Assembly (NCBI GenBank): GCA_022447185.1
Contig: JAKVAY010000036.1
Location: 133,282-197,281 of the forward strand
Origin: Fuerstiella sp.
GTDB taxonomy: Bacteria > Planctomycetota > Planctomycetia > Planctomycetales > Planctomycetaceae
Direction: 5' to 3'
DNA length: 64,000 nt
Shown here: one piece after another, positions 50,935 through 59,751 of the stretch
Layout of the letters: each line of letters begins with the position of its first letter
How positions within the stretch are numbered: the first letter of the stretch is position 1
Made by a program: the position numbers and the translations under genes
Notes under the pieces: model-generated
What the model was told of the DNA's origin: nothing
The model's database searches: none
What the model saw: only the letters and a program-made list of their open reading frames with translations

Positions 50935-53136
50935 TCAGATATTGGACCTCGCAAGTGCACGACTCACAAAGAACCAGACAATTGCCATCAGAAGAATGCT
51001 CGTGACAATGGCAATACATACCGTACGGATCGCTTTGAACGTCATGTCTGTAACAGGGTCGTGCACATTGGCACGCGGTTCCTGAACGATCACAATCCAT
51101 TGACTTTTGCTGTCCCGCACCTGAGCTATCGCGGCCATCAGTTCCTGGCGATAGAGTTCCGCTGAATCATCAGGAAGCAGGCCAACCGGATCGATATATG
51201 TCTCAAGCAGAGCGGTATCTGCCTGTGCTGATTTCATGAATGCATCCTCAACGATATGTCCGTTTACTTTGAGTCTCGCGAGGATTTCGTCAGAAATGAC
51301 GAGTTTGTCCACGACGTCATCAAGCTTCTCGGATGATTGTGTATTTAGCCACGGATGATCAAACAGGCGTCCCGTGGGCGCGTGTGCAATCGCGATGGTG
51401 CGGACAATCGAGTCGTCACTATTGTTGAGAGATTCGTATTCACGAATGTATTGCGCCAGTCGGAATCTGAGATCCGCGAGGTGAGCAGTTCTGGCCAGGA
51501 CACCAATTACTTCGCCACTCGAATTTTTCACCGGCACACTCAGTGCGACCATGGACTGACCGGTGGCCTGGCTCTTGAAGGGTGGCGAAATGTGCGGCTC
51601 AGAAATCGGCCTGATATCATCCGGCACGATTTCATCGGCTTGATAATCCTTGTTGCGTCCATGGTAATAGGCTCGCCGCGCAAAGTTTTCTCCGACCGTA
51701 TTGGCGGAATATGGACTTCGCCAAAGCTGTCTGCCGTGCTGGTCCTGCAGAAACCAGCTGACGTCGATTTTGTGACCACGACGGTAGTTTCGAGCGTCGG
51801 CACGCAGACGCGCACGGTCCAGGCTCTGCATCCACTCTGGCCGATTTTCCATCGGCGCGCCATTCATGGTTTGCGATTCCATGACAACAGTGTCGCTCGA
51901 TATCTTGTTTAATACCTGCTCCAGTGGACCGATCAGCTCATCAGAATCTGATGCCTCGGATTTCCCCGCATTTCCGAGCTCCTTCATTCGAATTTCCAGC
52001 TCCGCCACCCGCAACAGATCGGCAAGTCGACCTTCCAGTTCGGATTCCAGTGCACCAGCCAGTGCACGAGCCGATAACGCGTTGCTTTCGAGCGCCCGTT
52101 CAGTGAGGCGCAATTCCATCTCATGAACGTTATCACGAAGTGCGCTGACAAACAGCGGCACCATACCAGCGATCAGCAGTAGTGGCCCCAAAACTCCCAG
52201 CAAGAGTAACGGCCGTCGAGTGCGCTGCTGATCTCGTCCCTCAAGCTCTGCCAGAATCGCCTGAGCGTTCGGCAGTCGCTCCGACGGATCCACGCACAGG
52301 CAATTGTCAATCAGCTGAATCAGGCGCTTATCAACTCCCCAAACAGAACGTTGAGCATTTGGCTGTGGTGAGGTTTTGATCGCATCACGGTACACTGCAA
52401 GGCGATCACTGATTGATTCTGTTGACTCTAGTTCCTTCTGCAGCCGCCTCGTTCGGAAGGGAGCCTCACCGGTCAGCATGCGATACAGCAACGCGCCCAC
52501 GGCGTAAACGTCCCAGCGAGCGTCGGCAACGGCTTCCAAATCGGCCTGTTCCGGCGCCATGTAATACAAAGTTCCCAATGCCGGACTTCGCTCATGCGAC
52601 ATTCTGGACTGGCCAAAGTCACACAGCCTGACCTGGAACGATGAATCCAGCAGGACGTTGTCCGGTTTGAGATCACAGTGAAGAACTCCGGCGCCGTGCG
52701 CCTCAATCAGTGCGCGACACACTTCTTTCGTAATCCGGACAGCTTCACTGACGGCAAGTGGCCCGTGGGCCATATAGGCACTCAGCGAACCATTCTCCAC
52801 GAATTCCATCACGTAGTAAGGTGGTTCGGAATTCCAGCCAACATCCAGCAACTGCACGATATTGCGTGATGTGTACAGCGTTGCCAGTTTTTCGACTTCG
52901 CGACTCAGCAGCGACCAGTTTAGTCCTCGACGATGAGGATAGTATTTAATGGCCACCATTCGGCCCGTGTTGTCTTCGCGTGCCAGCCACACAGTTCCAT
53001 ACGCCCCTGTCCCGAGACGTCGGATCATCGTATATCCTTCAACTTGCGCTGGTGGCTGATTGCCTTCGAGACTCATTTGTCGCGAGTCTTCTCGCTCATC
53101 GTCCCCCTGAATCTGTGTGTCACCGGAATCATTCAC
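50935..53136 (-). CDS. Receptor-type serine/threonine protein kinase with Cache-like sensor
   Basis: A 733-residue protein. The cytoplasmic kinase (about 35-290) has GTGAYGTV, Lys64 (VAIKYY), HCDLKPDN (catalytic Asp155), DFG (173-175) and APEQ. The usual Arg before the catalytic Asp is Cys154, so it is a non-RD kinase. A transmembrane helix at about 314-337 is followed by about 365 extracytoplasmic residues resembling a dCache sensor (SWFLQDQHGRQLWRS, then ALSVPVKNSSGEVIGVLART), and a second helix lies at about 703-726. Start is GTG 53136. The start is 15 bp after the DUF1501 stop, so co-transcription is likely. Confidence 0.9.
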   Translation of the reverse strand: MNDSGDTQIQGDDEREDSRQMSLEGNQPPAQVEGYTMIRRLGTGAYGTVWLAREDNTGRMVAIKYYPHRRGLNWSLLSREVEKLATLYTSRNIVQLLDVGWNSEPPYYVMEFVENGSLSAYMAHGPLAVSEAVRITKEVCRALIEAHGAGVLHCDLKPDNVLLDSSFQVRLCDFGQSRMSHERSPALGTLYYMAPEQADLEAVADARWDVYAVGALLYRMLTGEAPFRTRRLQKELESTESISDRLAVYRDAIKTSPQPNAQRSVWGVDKRLIQLIDNCLCVDPSERLPNAQAILAELEGRDQQRTRRPLLLLGVLGPLLLIAGMVPLFVSALRDNVHEMELRLTERALESNALSARALAGALESELEGRLADLLRVAELEIRMKELGNAGKSEASDSDELIGPLEQVLNKISSDTVVMESQTMNGAPMENRPEWMQSLDRARLRADARNYRRGHKIDVSWFLQDQHGRQLWRSPYSANTVGENFARRAYYHGRNKDYQADEIVPDDIRPISEPHISPPFKSQATGQSMVALSVPVKNSSGEVIGVLARTAHLADLRFRLAQYIREYESLNNSDDSIVRTIAIAHAPTGRLFDHPWLNTQSSEKLDDVVDKLVISDEILARLKVNGHIVEDAFMKSAQADTALLETYIDPVGLLPDDSAELYRQELMAAIAQVRDSKSQWIVIVQEPRANVHDPVTDMTFKAIRTVCIAIVTSILLMAIVWFFVSRALARSNI

Positions 53137-53151
53137 AGTTGAGTGACCGAT

Positions 53152-54576
53152 CTACGTCAGTACATCGTGCACCACGTTGCCGTGGACGTCGGTAAGTCGA
53201 AAGTCACGGCCGGAATAGCGGTACGTCAGCCGTTCGTGATCCAGCCCCATCAGATGCAGGATCGTAGCATGCAGGTCGTGCACGTGAACTCGGTCCTGCA
53301 CCGCCATGCAACCGAATTCATCGGTCTCCCCGTGACTGTAACCGGCTTTCACACCACCACCGGCCATCCAGACGGTAAAACCATAGTGGTCGTGGTCGCG
53401 ACCCTTTTGACCTTCAGATGTCGGAGCACGTCCAAATTCTCCACCCCAGATCACCAACGTATCTTCGAACAGTCCTCGCTGTTTCAGATCTTTGATCAAT
53501 GCTGCAATTCCCTGATCGCAGGCGTCCGCCAGGCGTTTATGACCTCCAGCGATTTCACTATGCCCGGTGTCCCAAGCGATGTCGTAACCATCGATCGAAT
53601 GTGACAGCTGCACCATACGGACGCCTCGTTCAATCATTCGTCGAGCCAGAAGACAACCTTTGGCATATTCACTGTCGCCATACATTTCCAGCGTTGTCCG
53701 CGATTCACCGGAAGTGTCAAACACTTCCGGCACCGCAAACTGCATTCGAAATGCCATTTCCATCGCCTGGATACTGGACTCCAGTTGCTGGTCCGTCTGC
53801 TGACGTCGCAGGTCCAGTTGATTCAGCCGTGTCAATAAATCTGCCTGCCGCCGCTGAACTCCACGTGGCAGCCACTGATTGTTCAGATCGCGGAGAATCC
53901 GGTCCGGCTGCATACTGGCGATATTGACGTATGTTCCGGCATAGGCTCCAGGTAAAAATGCATTGCCCCAGTTAGCAAGTTTTCCCCGGGGCTCCGCATA
54001 TGGACTCATTGCCACGAAACCAGGCAGATCCCGGTTTTCCGTCCCCAGTCCATACGCCAGCCACGATCCCATACTGGGACGACTTGGCTGCAGATGACCA
54101 AGATTCATCATCAAGATGGCACCGGCATGCTCCGGGATGTCAGTATGCATGGAATGAATGAAGCAAATGTCATCGACCAGTTCTCCGACATGAGGAAAAA
54201 TTTCGCTCACCCACTTGCCGCACTGTCCGTGCTGACGAAAGCGAAACGGAGAAGGAAACAAACCATTCTTCGTATTCCGAAGTGATTTGCGGTCAACAGA
54301 TTTTGGCCTCTGGCCACGATACTTTTCAATGAGAGGTTTGTGATCGAACGTGTCCACCTGCGAGGGACCACCAGGCATGAACAGCTGAATAACGTGCTTT
54401 GCGCGTGGTGTGAAATGTGGTTTTTTCGGAGCCAGTGGCGAAGGCTCGGTCGATTCAGCAACGGCTTCGCCGTCAGCCAGCATACCGGCCAGTCCCAGAG
54501 TGCCGAATCCTGCGCCAATCCGGTGCAGCATGTCACGTCGATCGACTGCAGGCCGCATGTTGCGATGTTGGTACAT
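53152..54576 (-). CDS. DUF1501 protein, Tat-exported
   Basis: A 474-residue protein of a family expanded in planctomycetes. The N-terminus has an RR motif (DRRDMLHRIGAGFGTLGLAGML), typical of Tat export. The family hallmarks follow: VIQLFMPGGPSQVDTFDHKP, GKWVSEIFPHVGELVDDICFIHSMHTDIPEHAGAILMMNLG, DTGHSEIAGGHKRLADACDQGIAALIKDLKQRGLFEDTLVIWGGEFGR and DHDHYGFTVWMAGGGVKAG. The fold is related to alkaline phosphatase/sulfatases, but the enzyme activity is not known. It always pairs with a PSD1/DUF1549-type gene, here 65 bp upstream. Confidence 0.93.
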   Translation of the reverse strand: MYQHRNMRPAVDRRDMLHRIGAGFGTLGLAGMLADGEAVAESTEPSPLAPKKPHFTPRAKHVIQLFMPGGPSQVDTFDHKPLIEKYRGQRPKSVDRKSLRNTKNGLFPSPFRFRQHGQCGKWVSEIFPHVGELVDDICFIHSMHTDIPEHAGAILMMNLGHLQPSRPSMGSWLAYGLGTENRDLPGFVAMSPYAEPRGKLANWGNAFLPGAYAGTYVNIASMQPDRILRDLNNQWLPRGVQRRQADLLTRLNQLDLRRQQTDQQLESSIQAMEMAFRMQFAVPEVFDTSGESRTTLEMYGDSEYAKGCLLARRMIERGVRMVQLSHSIDGYDIAWDTGHSEIAGGHKRLADACDQGIAALIKDLKQRGLFEDTLVIWGGEFGRAPTSEGQKGRDHDHYGFTVWMAGGGVKAGYSHGETDEFGCMAVQDRVHVHDLHATILHLMGLDHERLTYRYSGRDFRLTDVHGNVVHDVLT

Positions 54577-54641
54577 GGGAAAAACTCTGTCTAAGACGAC
54601 GTAAATTCGAGTTGAGTGGCTGGCAGTAAAGGGACGTCTGA

Positions 54642-57008
54642 TTATCTCACGTACATGAACTCATTGGAACTGAGAAGCACCTGGGCATACTGGACAAGTA
54701 ACGGTAATTTGCCGATTTGATCTTCAGCTGCTTCCGACGGCGCAGCCAGAAAATCCACACCGATACTCCGTTCGTCAACGTTCGGCGGACGTCCAAATAA
54801 CAGCTGATAAGCCAGTTCGATCTGAGCGTCCGGCCTGCTTTCAGCCGCTTTCAGCCGTTTTGCCAGTGCCTGGGCCCGGGCCACCATGAATTCGCTGTTC
54901 ATCATGAACAGAAACTGCTGAGGCACAATGGTCATCGGACGTTCAGCAATCGTGGCCTTCATCAACGGAAAATCAAACAGCCGCAAAAACGCATCGGCCG
55001 CCACCTGATCACCATTTCGACTGACCTTGGCATAAAGTGTTCTCCGGTTGGTCTCTGCCGGATCCTCAAAAGGCGGGCCACCATTTGTGAGGTCCAGATC
55101 GTTGGTAACGAACAGCAGGCAGTCTCTCCACGCCTCGACATCCATCCGGCGCGGATTCATCCGCCACACCAGTCGGTTGTCGGCGTCTACTTCGAAGTTT
55201 TTTTCGTCGATGGTACTGCTCTGCTGCCAGGTCGCAGACGTCATGATGACTCGATGAAGTGACTTGATTGACCAGCCCGAATCAATCAACTCGGATGCCA
55301 GCCAGTCCAGCAACAGAGGATGTGACGGCTCTTCACCCGAGATACCAAAATTGCTTGGTGAGCGAACCAGTGCCTTGCCAAAATGATGCATCCATATTCG
55401 ATTGACGATCACCCTCGCTGTCAGTGGATTAGCGGGGTCGGCAACGGCCTCAGCCAGCTGCAGACGTCCGCTTCCATCGGTAAATTCCTGTCGCTGTTCA
55501 CCGGAAAGGATACGCAGAAACCGCCTGGGAACTTCTGCACCGGGTTTCCGCATGTTGCCGCGAATCGCAACCGGCATATTGACACTGCCGGTGTCCTGCA
55601 GAATATGCATGACCGGGTACTTGGGAGGAAGCGCATCCTTCAATTGTTCCTCTTGAGCCTGCAGCTGTTTTTTTAGCACCTGCTCGCGCTCATTCAGTTG
55701 ACGCTTTTCTTTCCTCGCACGCCTCCTGAGATCCCCAACCTGTTTCTTGAGGTCATCAATCGCTTTTGTCTTCCGGTCCCAGGCTTCAACGACTTCCGCC
55801 GATGCCAGGGGGAAATCGTGAATTTCAGTATTATTGAAGATGCCCGCCAGCGAATAGTAATCCTGCTGAGGAATCGGATCAAATTTGTGGTCGTGGCACC
55901 TGGCACAGGAAGCAGTGAGCGCAAGCAGCCCCCTCGAGAGTGTGTCAATACGATCGTCAAGTGTTTCACCTTTTGCCTGGGCAATGCTGTCCGGGTCCCC
56001 TCCGTCAGACTTGTATGCCGGACCGAGCGCGAAGAATCCGGTCGCCACGGCTCCTTCCCGACCTTCCAGCAAATCTCCGGCAATCTGAAGTTTTAGAAAT
56101 CTGTCGTAGGACATGTCGTCATTGAAGGCATCAACAACCCAGTCACGATAGCGCCATGCGGCCGTGGCAGCCCTCGGATTACTGAATCCGCCAAGACCGT
56201 CACTGAAACGAGCAACATCCAGCCAGTGTCTGCCCCAGCGTTCCCCGTAACGAGGTGAGTCGAGCAGTCGATTCACCAGATCACTCACGGCGGCCTGTCG
56301 GTCAAGTCGGGCAGCGGATACAAACGTCTGCACCTGATCAGGCGTCGGCAGCAATCCCACCAGATCAATGTAAATACGACGAACCAGAACGTGCAGCGCA
56401 GCCGGGTCGACCGGACTCAGTCCGGTCTCTTCAAGACGAGCAGCAATAAAACGATCCAGCGGGCCCAGTGGCCACATGGTATTGTTTACTTTTGGTGGCT
56501 CAGGACGTGCAACAGGCCGAAAGGACCAGTGCTCCTTTCGGAAATGGTCCCAGTCGTATTCTCCGTTCACAGTGTTTGATTCGATCGTTTCGGCTGACGG
56601 CCACGGTGCCCCGGCTTCGACCCATTGAGTCAGCAGTGCGATTTCAACATCGGACAGTTTCCGATCCGGCGGCATTTCATTCTCTTCATAGCGCACCGCA
56701 CGAATCAGAAGACTTTCGTCGGGTTTGCCCGGAACGATTGCCGGACCACTTTCACCACCCTTAGTGGCCCCGACAGCACTGTCGAGGTACAGGCCTGCCT
56801 GGAGTTTTTCTGCCTTCGTCGAATGACAGGAGTAGCAATGTTCTGCCAGCAGAGGACGGATTTTCGTTTCGAAAAACTCTTCTTCAGGACTCTGGCTGAA
56901 TCCCGGTGCCGACCGGACCATGCAGGAAAGCAACAGAATAAAAAGCATCAAATGCCGTTTAAACGCAGTCAAGGCAGAAGCAGAGTTCGGGTTCACAAAG
57001 GTACTCAT
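54642..57008 (-). CDS. PSD1/planctomycete cytochrome C domain protein (DUF1549-DUF1553)
   Basis: A 788-residue exported protein with a signal region (LMLFILLLSCMVRSAPGFSQS). The planctomycete cytochrome domain carries CYSCH (Cys58, Cys61, His62) and the MPPDRKLSDVEIALLTQWVEAGAPWP block. DUF1549 follows, including CARCHDHKFDPIPQQDYY, then a charged coiled-coil linker (about 430-475) and the DUF1553 region ending with VQYAQVLLSSNEFMYV. This is the regular partner of DUF1501 proteins in planctomycetes. The role is unproven; heme binding suggests periplasmic redox. Start ATG 57008. Confidence 0.93.
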   Translation of the reverse strand: MSTFVNPNSASALTAFKRHLMLFILLLSCMVRSAPGFSQSPEEEFFETKIRPLLAEHCYSCHSTKAEKLQAGLYLDSAVGATKGGESGPAIVPGKPDESLLIRAVRYEENEMPPDRKLSDVEIALLTQWVEAGAPWPSAETIESNTVNGEYDWDHFRKEHWSFRPVARPEPPKVNNTMWPLGPLDRFIAARLEETGLSPVDPAALHVLVRRIYIDLVGLLPTPDQVQTFVSAARLDRQAAVSDLVNRLLDSPRYGERWGRHWLDVARFSDGLGGFSNPRAATAAWRYRDWVVDAFNDDMSYDRFLKLQIAGDLLEGREGAVATGFFALGPAYKSDGGDPDSIAQAKGETLDDRIDTLSRGLLALTASCARCHDHKFDPIPQQDYYSLAGIFNNTEIHDFPLASAEVVEAWDRKTKAIDDLKKQVGDLRRRARKEKRQLNEREQVLKKQLQAQEEQLKDALPPKYPVMHILQDTGSVNMPVAIRGNMRKPGAEVPRRFLRILSGEQRQEFTDGSGRLQLAEAVADPANPLTARVIVNRIWMHHFGKALVRSPSNFGISGEEPSHPLLLDWLASELIDSGWSIKSLHRVIMTSATWQQSSTIDEKNFEVDADNRLVWRMNPRRMDVEAWRDCLLFVTNDLDLTNGGPPFEDPAETNRRTLYAKVSRNGDQVAADAFLRLFDFPLMKATIAERPMTIVPQQFLFMMNSEFMVARAQALAKRLKAAESRPDAQIELAYQLLFGRPPNVDERSIGVDFLAAPSEAAEDQIGKLPLLVQYAQVLLSSNEFMYVR

Positions 57009-57096
57009 CAGTTCGTTTCTGAAATTAACTCCTGTCAGACAATCACCAGCGACAGATTTTTCGTGATTCGATCAGTCACTGAACGCACCGACACAA

Positions 57097-58110
57097 CTAA
57101 GGTTCTGCAGTGAGTGCCTGAACTCTGGCAGCCGCTTCGACCATCGCCTGATCAATGACACTGCAAACGGAAACCGGAACAAATCCCTGACGCTTACTCT
57201 CGTCAGCAGCTTCCATGAATGCATAAATTTCGATCGTTTCCCCAGGATCAATCGGCACTTCACCGGAGCGAAAGAATTTTGCAATCTCGACGACCAGCCC
57301 CTCATAACCGTCATAGCTGCCTATGCTTCCGGTGTTCGTCGTCCCAAATGCAACGCCACCATATCCTCGCTTGCCGGAACGCAGTCCGCGAAACGTACCG
57401 ATGCGCCCGTCATTCCAGACTCCGGTCACCAGTTCGCAGTCATCCGTCTGCACGCGTGTAACCGTGGAAATCCCGGTGCCCATGACAGTGAACAGGCTCT
57501 CCACACCGTGAATTCCATACCAAAACAGGTCCGGATGTGTCTTTTCCAGAGTGCAGGGAGACCAGGTGGAACAGCCCGTAATCTTTCCGAGAGACCCATG
57601 GCGAGCGGCCTGAGTCTTCCTGGTGTATCTCAGTGATGATGACGAAAACACAGGAACGTTATAGTGCTTCGCCAGATCAAATATTGCCAGGCAATCAGTG
57701 AGTGAACCGGCAAGCGGTTTGTCGATGAAACACGGTTTGCCGGCCCTGAGCACCGGAACGAGCTGTTCCAGATGCGGTCGACCATCGTTGGTTTCCAGCA
57801 GCACCGCATCGACCTGATCAATCATAGACGGAAGGTCCTGAATGATTTCAATCCCCAGGGCTCTCATTTCAGCCGTAAACTTCGGGATCCGTGAAACGCT
57901 GCTCTGGATGTCTGACGAACCGTGGGGATACGCGGCAACGACCCGCACTTCGGCCAGTGTCTCATCGTCACTTGTGTTGATCAGTCTGGTGAAAGCGACA
58001 CTATGCGACGTATCAAGGCCGATCATACCAATGCGAAGAACGGTGGCTTCGGTGCAAGTCAGAAAAACGGATGCGTGCATCCAGACCAGCAGCAGAAACA
58101 TCGGTCTCAT
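57097..58110 (-). CDS. Gfo/Idh/MocA-family oxidoreductase with signal peptide
   Basis: A 337-residue protein (using ATG 58110, preceded by GAGGA at 7 bases; a longer frame reaches GTG 58137). A signal peptide (MRPMFLLLVWMHASVFLTC) precedes the Rossmann domain: IGMIGLDTSHSVAF, VDAVLLETNDGRPHLEQLVPVLRAGKPCFIDKPLAGSLTDC with the IDKP form of the conserved EKP. The middle Cys-rich ITGCSTWSPCTLE and FWYGIHGVESLF match the family's substrate-pocket region. It is 88 bp upstream of the PSD1 gene and probably the first gene of that operon. Confidence 0.88.
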   Translation of the reverse strand: MRPMFLLLVWMHASVFLTCTEATVLRIGMIGLDTSHSVAFTRLINTSDDETLAEVRVVAAYPHGSSDIQSSVSRIPKFTAEMRALGIEIIQDLPSMIDQVDAVLLETNDGRPHLEQLVPVLRAGKPCFIDKPLAGSLTDCLAIFDLAKHYNVPVFSSSSLRYTRKTQAARHGSLGKITGCSTWSPCTLEKTHPDLFWYGIHGVESLFTVMGTGISTVTRVQTDDCELVTGVWNDGRIGTFRGLRSGKRGYGGVAFGTTNTGSIGSYDGYEGLVVEIAKFFRSGEVPIDPGETIEIYAFMEAADESKRQGFVPVSVCSVIDQAMVEAAARVQALTAEP

Positions 58111-58230
58111 CAGATTCCTCATCGTAGCGAAGATCACAAGCAGTCAGGTGCTGAACCATGTACGCATCCTACGGAACTCCGACATAAAGATCGACGATAA
58201 ACCAGTTATGCGACGGAAGTCGCGCCAGAG

Positions 58231-58276
58231 CACATATAAAGCCCGGCTTTCGTCAGGAAGCCGGGCTTTATATGTG
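58231..58276. terminator. 19-bp perfect hairpin, likely bidirectional terminator
   Basis: CACATATAAAGCCCGGCTT (58231-58249), loop TCGTCAGG, and the exact reverse complement at 58258-58276. It lies 33 bp beyond the RmlD-like gene's stop and 120 bp before the oxidoreductase start on the same strand. The stem contains A- and T-rich ends rather than a separate T-run. It is the longest perfect stem in the window. Confidence 0.65.
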
Positions 58277-58309
58277 TATGCCGTACGGTCGGGTGTCGCC
58301 AGGTCAGCG

Positions 58310-59116
58310 TTATGCAACCTTGCGACTGGAAGCTGACGACTTCGTAAGTTCCGCAATGCTTTGACTGAGTGTTGGCATGCGCAGCTGGAATTCCTTTCGA
58401 GCGCGCGTACAACGTAGTGACTGTTCCCGAGGCTCCTGGTCCATGGACGGATACACACATTGAACGCTCACAGATCCTGCTCTCGCCAGCTGTGTTGCAA
58501 AATTCCACGGGCTCAGTCGTTCTGCTCCTGCCAGATGGACAACACCGGCAGCATCGGTCTGCAGGATCTGATCAAGCAAAAATGAGAGCCGACTGGCGGC
58601 CAGGGGTGTTGCAAACTGATTTGCCACCACACGTTGAGGGATCTGCACTTGGAACGATTGCCGGAGTCGATTGAGCCACGAACCACTCACATCCGTGATT
58701 GCATTCGTGCGAATGACCAGGTTTCGTGGATTCTTCAGTACAATCTGTTCAATCGACTGCAACTGGCGAGCAACAGGTGAATCTCGAATCTGCTGACTGT
58801 CATCATCGTGAAAGATCCACGGACTACCAAAAATTGCATCACTGGAGATGTAGACCAGACGGACGCCGGCTTCCGAGGCCATCCTGCAATATGCGGGAAT
58901 CAGCTCACAATCCCGTTGAAAACAGCCGAAATCCTCATCCCACGATGACAGCGAGGCGTCACCAAAAACAACCACATCCGCAGAGCGACTGCAGAGATCA
59001 GAAACAGCGGTTTGTTCACAAAGTCGAACACCGCTTACCTCGCGCGTACCGTCGAAGTAAACCATGGCCGCAGATCCAACGGATGTATCGACGCCAACAA
59101 CGGCCAGACGTTTCAC
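58310..59116 (-). CDS. RmlD-like sugar-nucleotide-binding protein, catalytic residues lost
   Basis: A 268-residue protein with the fold pattern of dTDP-4-dehydrorhamnose reductase (RmlD): ADVVVFGD, ACRxA-like helix and LVYISSDAIFGS match the VYISTDYVFDG strand, and LVIRTNAI matches IIRT. However, the N-terminal GxxGxxG site reads VGVDTSVGSAA, and the catalytic YGxxK is replaced by SPVARQLQ, so Tyr and Lys are missing. It probably binds a sugar nucleotide or pyridine nucleotide but does not reduce in the normal way. Start is GTG 59116. It is a lone minus-strand gene. Confidence 0.7.
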   Translation of the reverse strand: MKRLAVVGVDTSVGSAAMVYFDGTREVSGVRLCEQTAVSDLCSRSADVVVFGDASLSSWDEDFGCFQRDCELIPAYCRMASEAGVRLVYISSDAIFGSPWIFHDDDSQQIRDSPVARQLQSIEQIVLKNPRNLVIRTNAITDVSGSWLNRLRQSFQVQIPQRVVANQFATPLAASRLSFLLDQILQTDAAGVVHLAGAERLSPWNFATQLARAGSVSVQCVYPSMDQEPREQSLRCTRARKEFQLRMPTLSQSIAELTKSSASSRKVA

Positions 59117-59751
59117 GATCAGGCTCCTGGATCGGAAAATGACAAGTCATGGTGCTGACTGCTTCAGCACTCGGTTTCAAGTGTTTTAACCCCAATGTAG
59201 AAACCGAGCCAAGACCAGTCTCAGTCAATACCGCCAATGCAAAACAAGACCCACTTACATGCGTTCAATCCCCGGGTCTGCCTCTTTTGTATCACTCCGG
59301 AACCAAATTATTCCGGATTCCTTGAGCTCACTTGTATGACCAGATAGAAACAGATGAACAGAGCATCAATATAGGTAAATCCGTTCGGCAACCTGTGAAC
59401 CAAAGAAAACTTCATTCGAATGAGGATCTTTGCAATTCGACAGCCTCAGAACGCTGTGGAATTTTCACTGTGTCCTCAGAGGAAATATCACCCGAACAGG
59501 ATTTCCAGGCTCCACGAAAATCGCATCAGTAGCAAAGCCAATGCTCAAAGGTGGCAATTTCAATCACGCCGCGTTCCAACTGATCACTGCAGTACCAGGT
59601 CCCGGATTGAAATGATTCGTAACACCACAAATAACTGCAGTGATCTTCGATGATGTCGGAATAACACCGAATCACTCATCTGAGTGGCAGCTGCCGTGAT
59701 ATTCGGTCGTCGAAACATATAAATCGCTCACGTTTGTACGGACTGCTGACC
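59117..59751. other. Divergent region between the RmlD-like and RluA-like genes
   Basis: About 635 bp, the longest gap in the window. It contains two overlapping stems (59152-59170 and 59170-59208), a short stem CCGGAA/TTCCGG near 59300, the inverted repeat at 59582-59645 and a possible -10 (TATAAA, 59718-59723). No coding frame of believable quality is present. Confidence 0.5.
59582..59645. repeat. 12-bp inverted repeat with 40-bp spacing
   Basis: GATCACTGCAGT at 59582-59593 and ACTGCAGTGATC at 59634-59645 are exact reverse complements, and each contains the palindrome CTGCAG. They lie about 105-170 bp before the RluA-like gene and could be paired operators or a regulatory hairpin. Confidence 0.5.
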
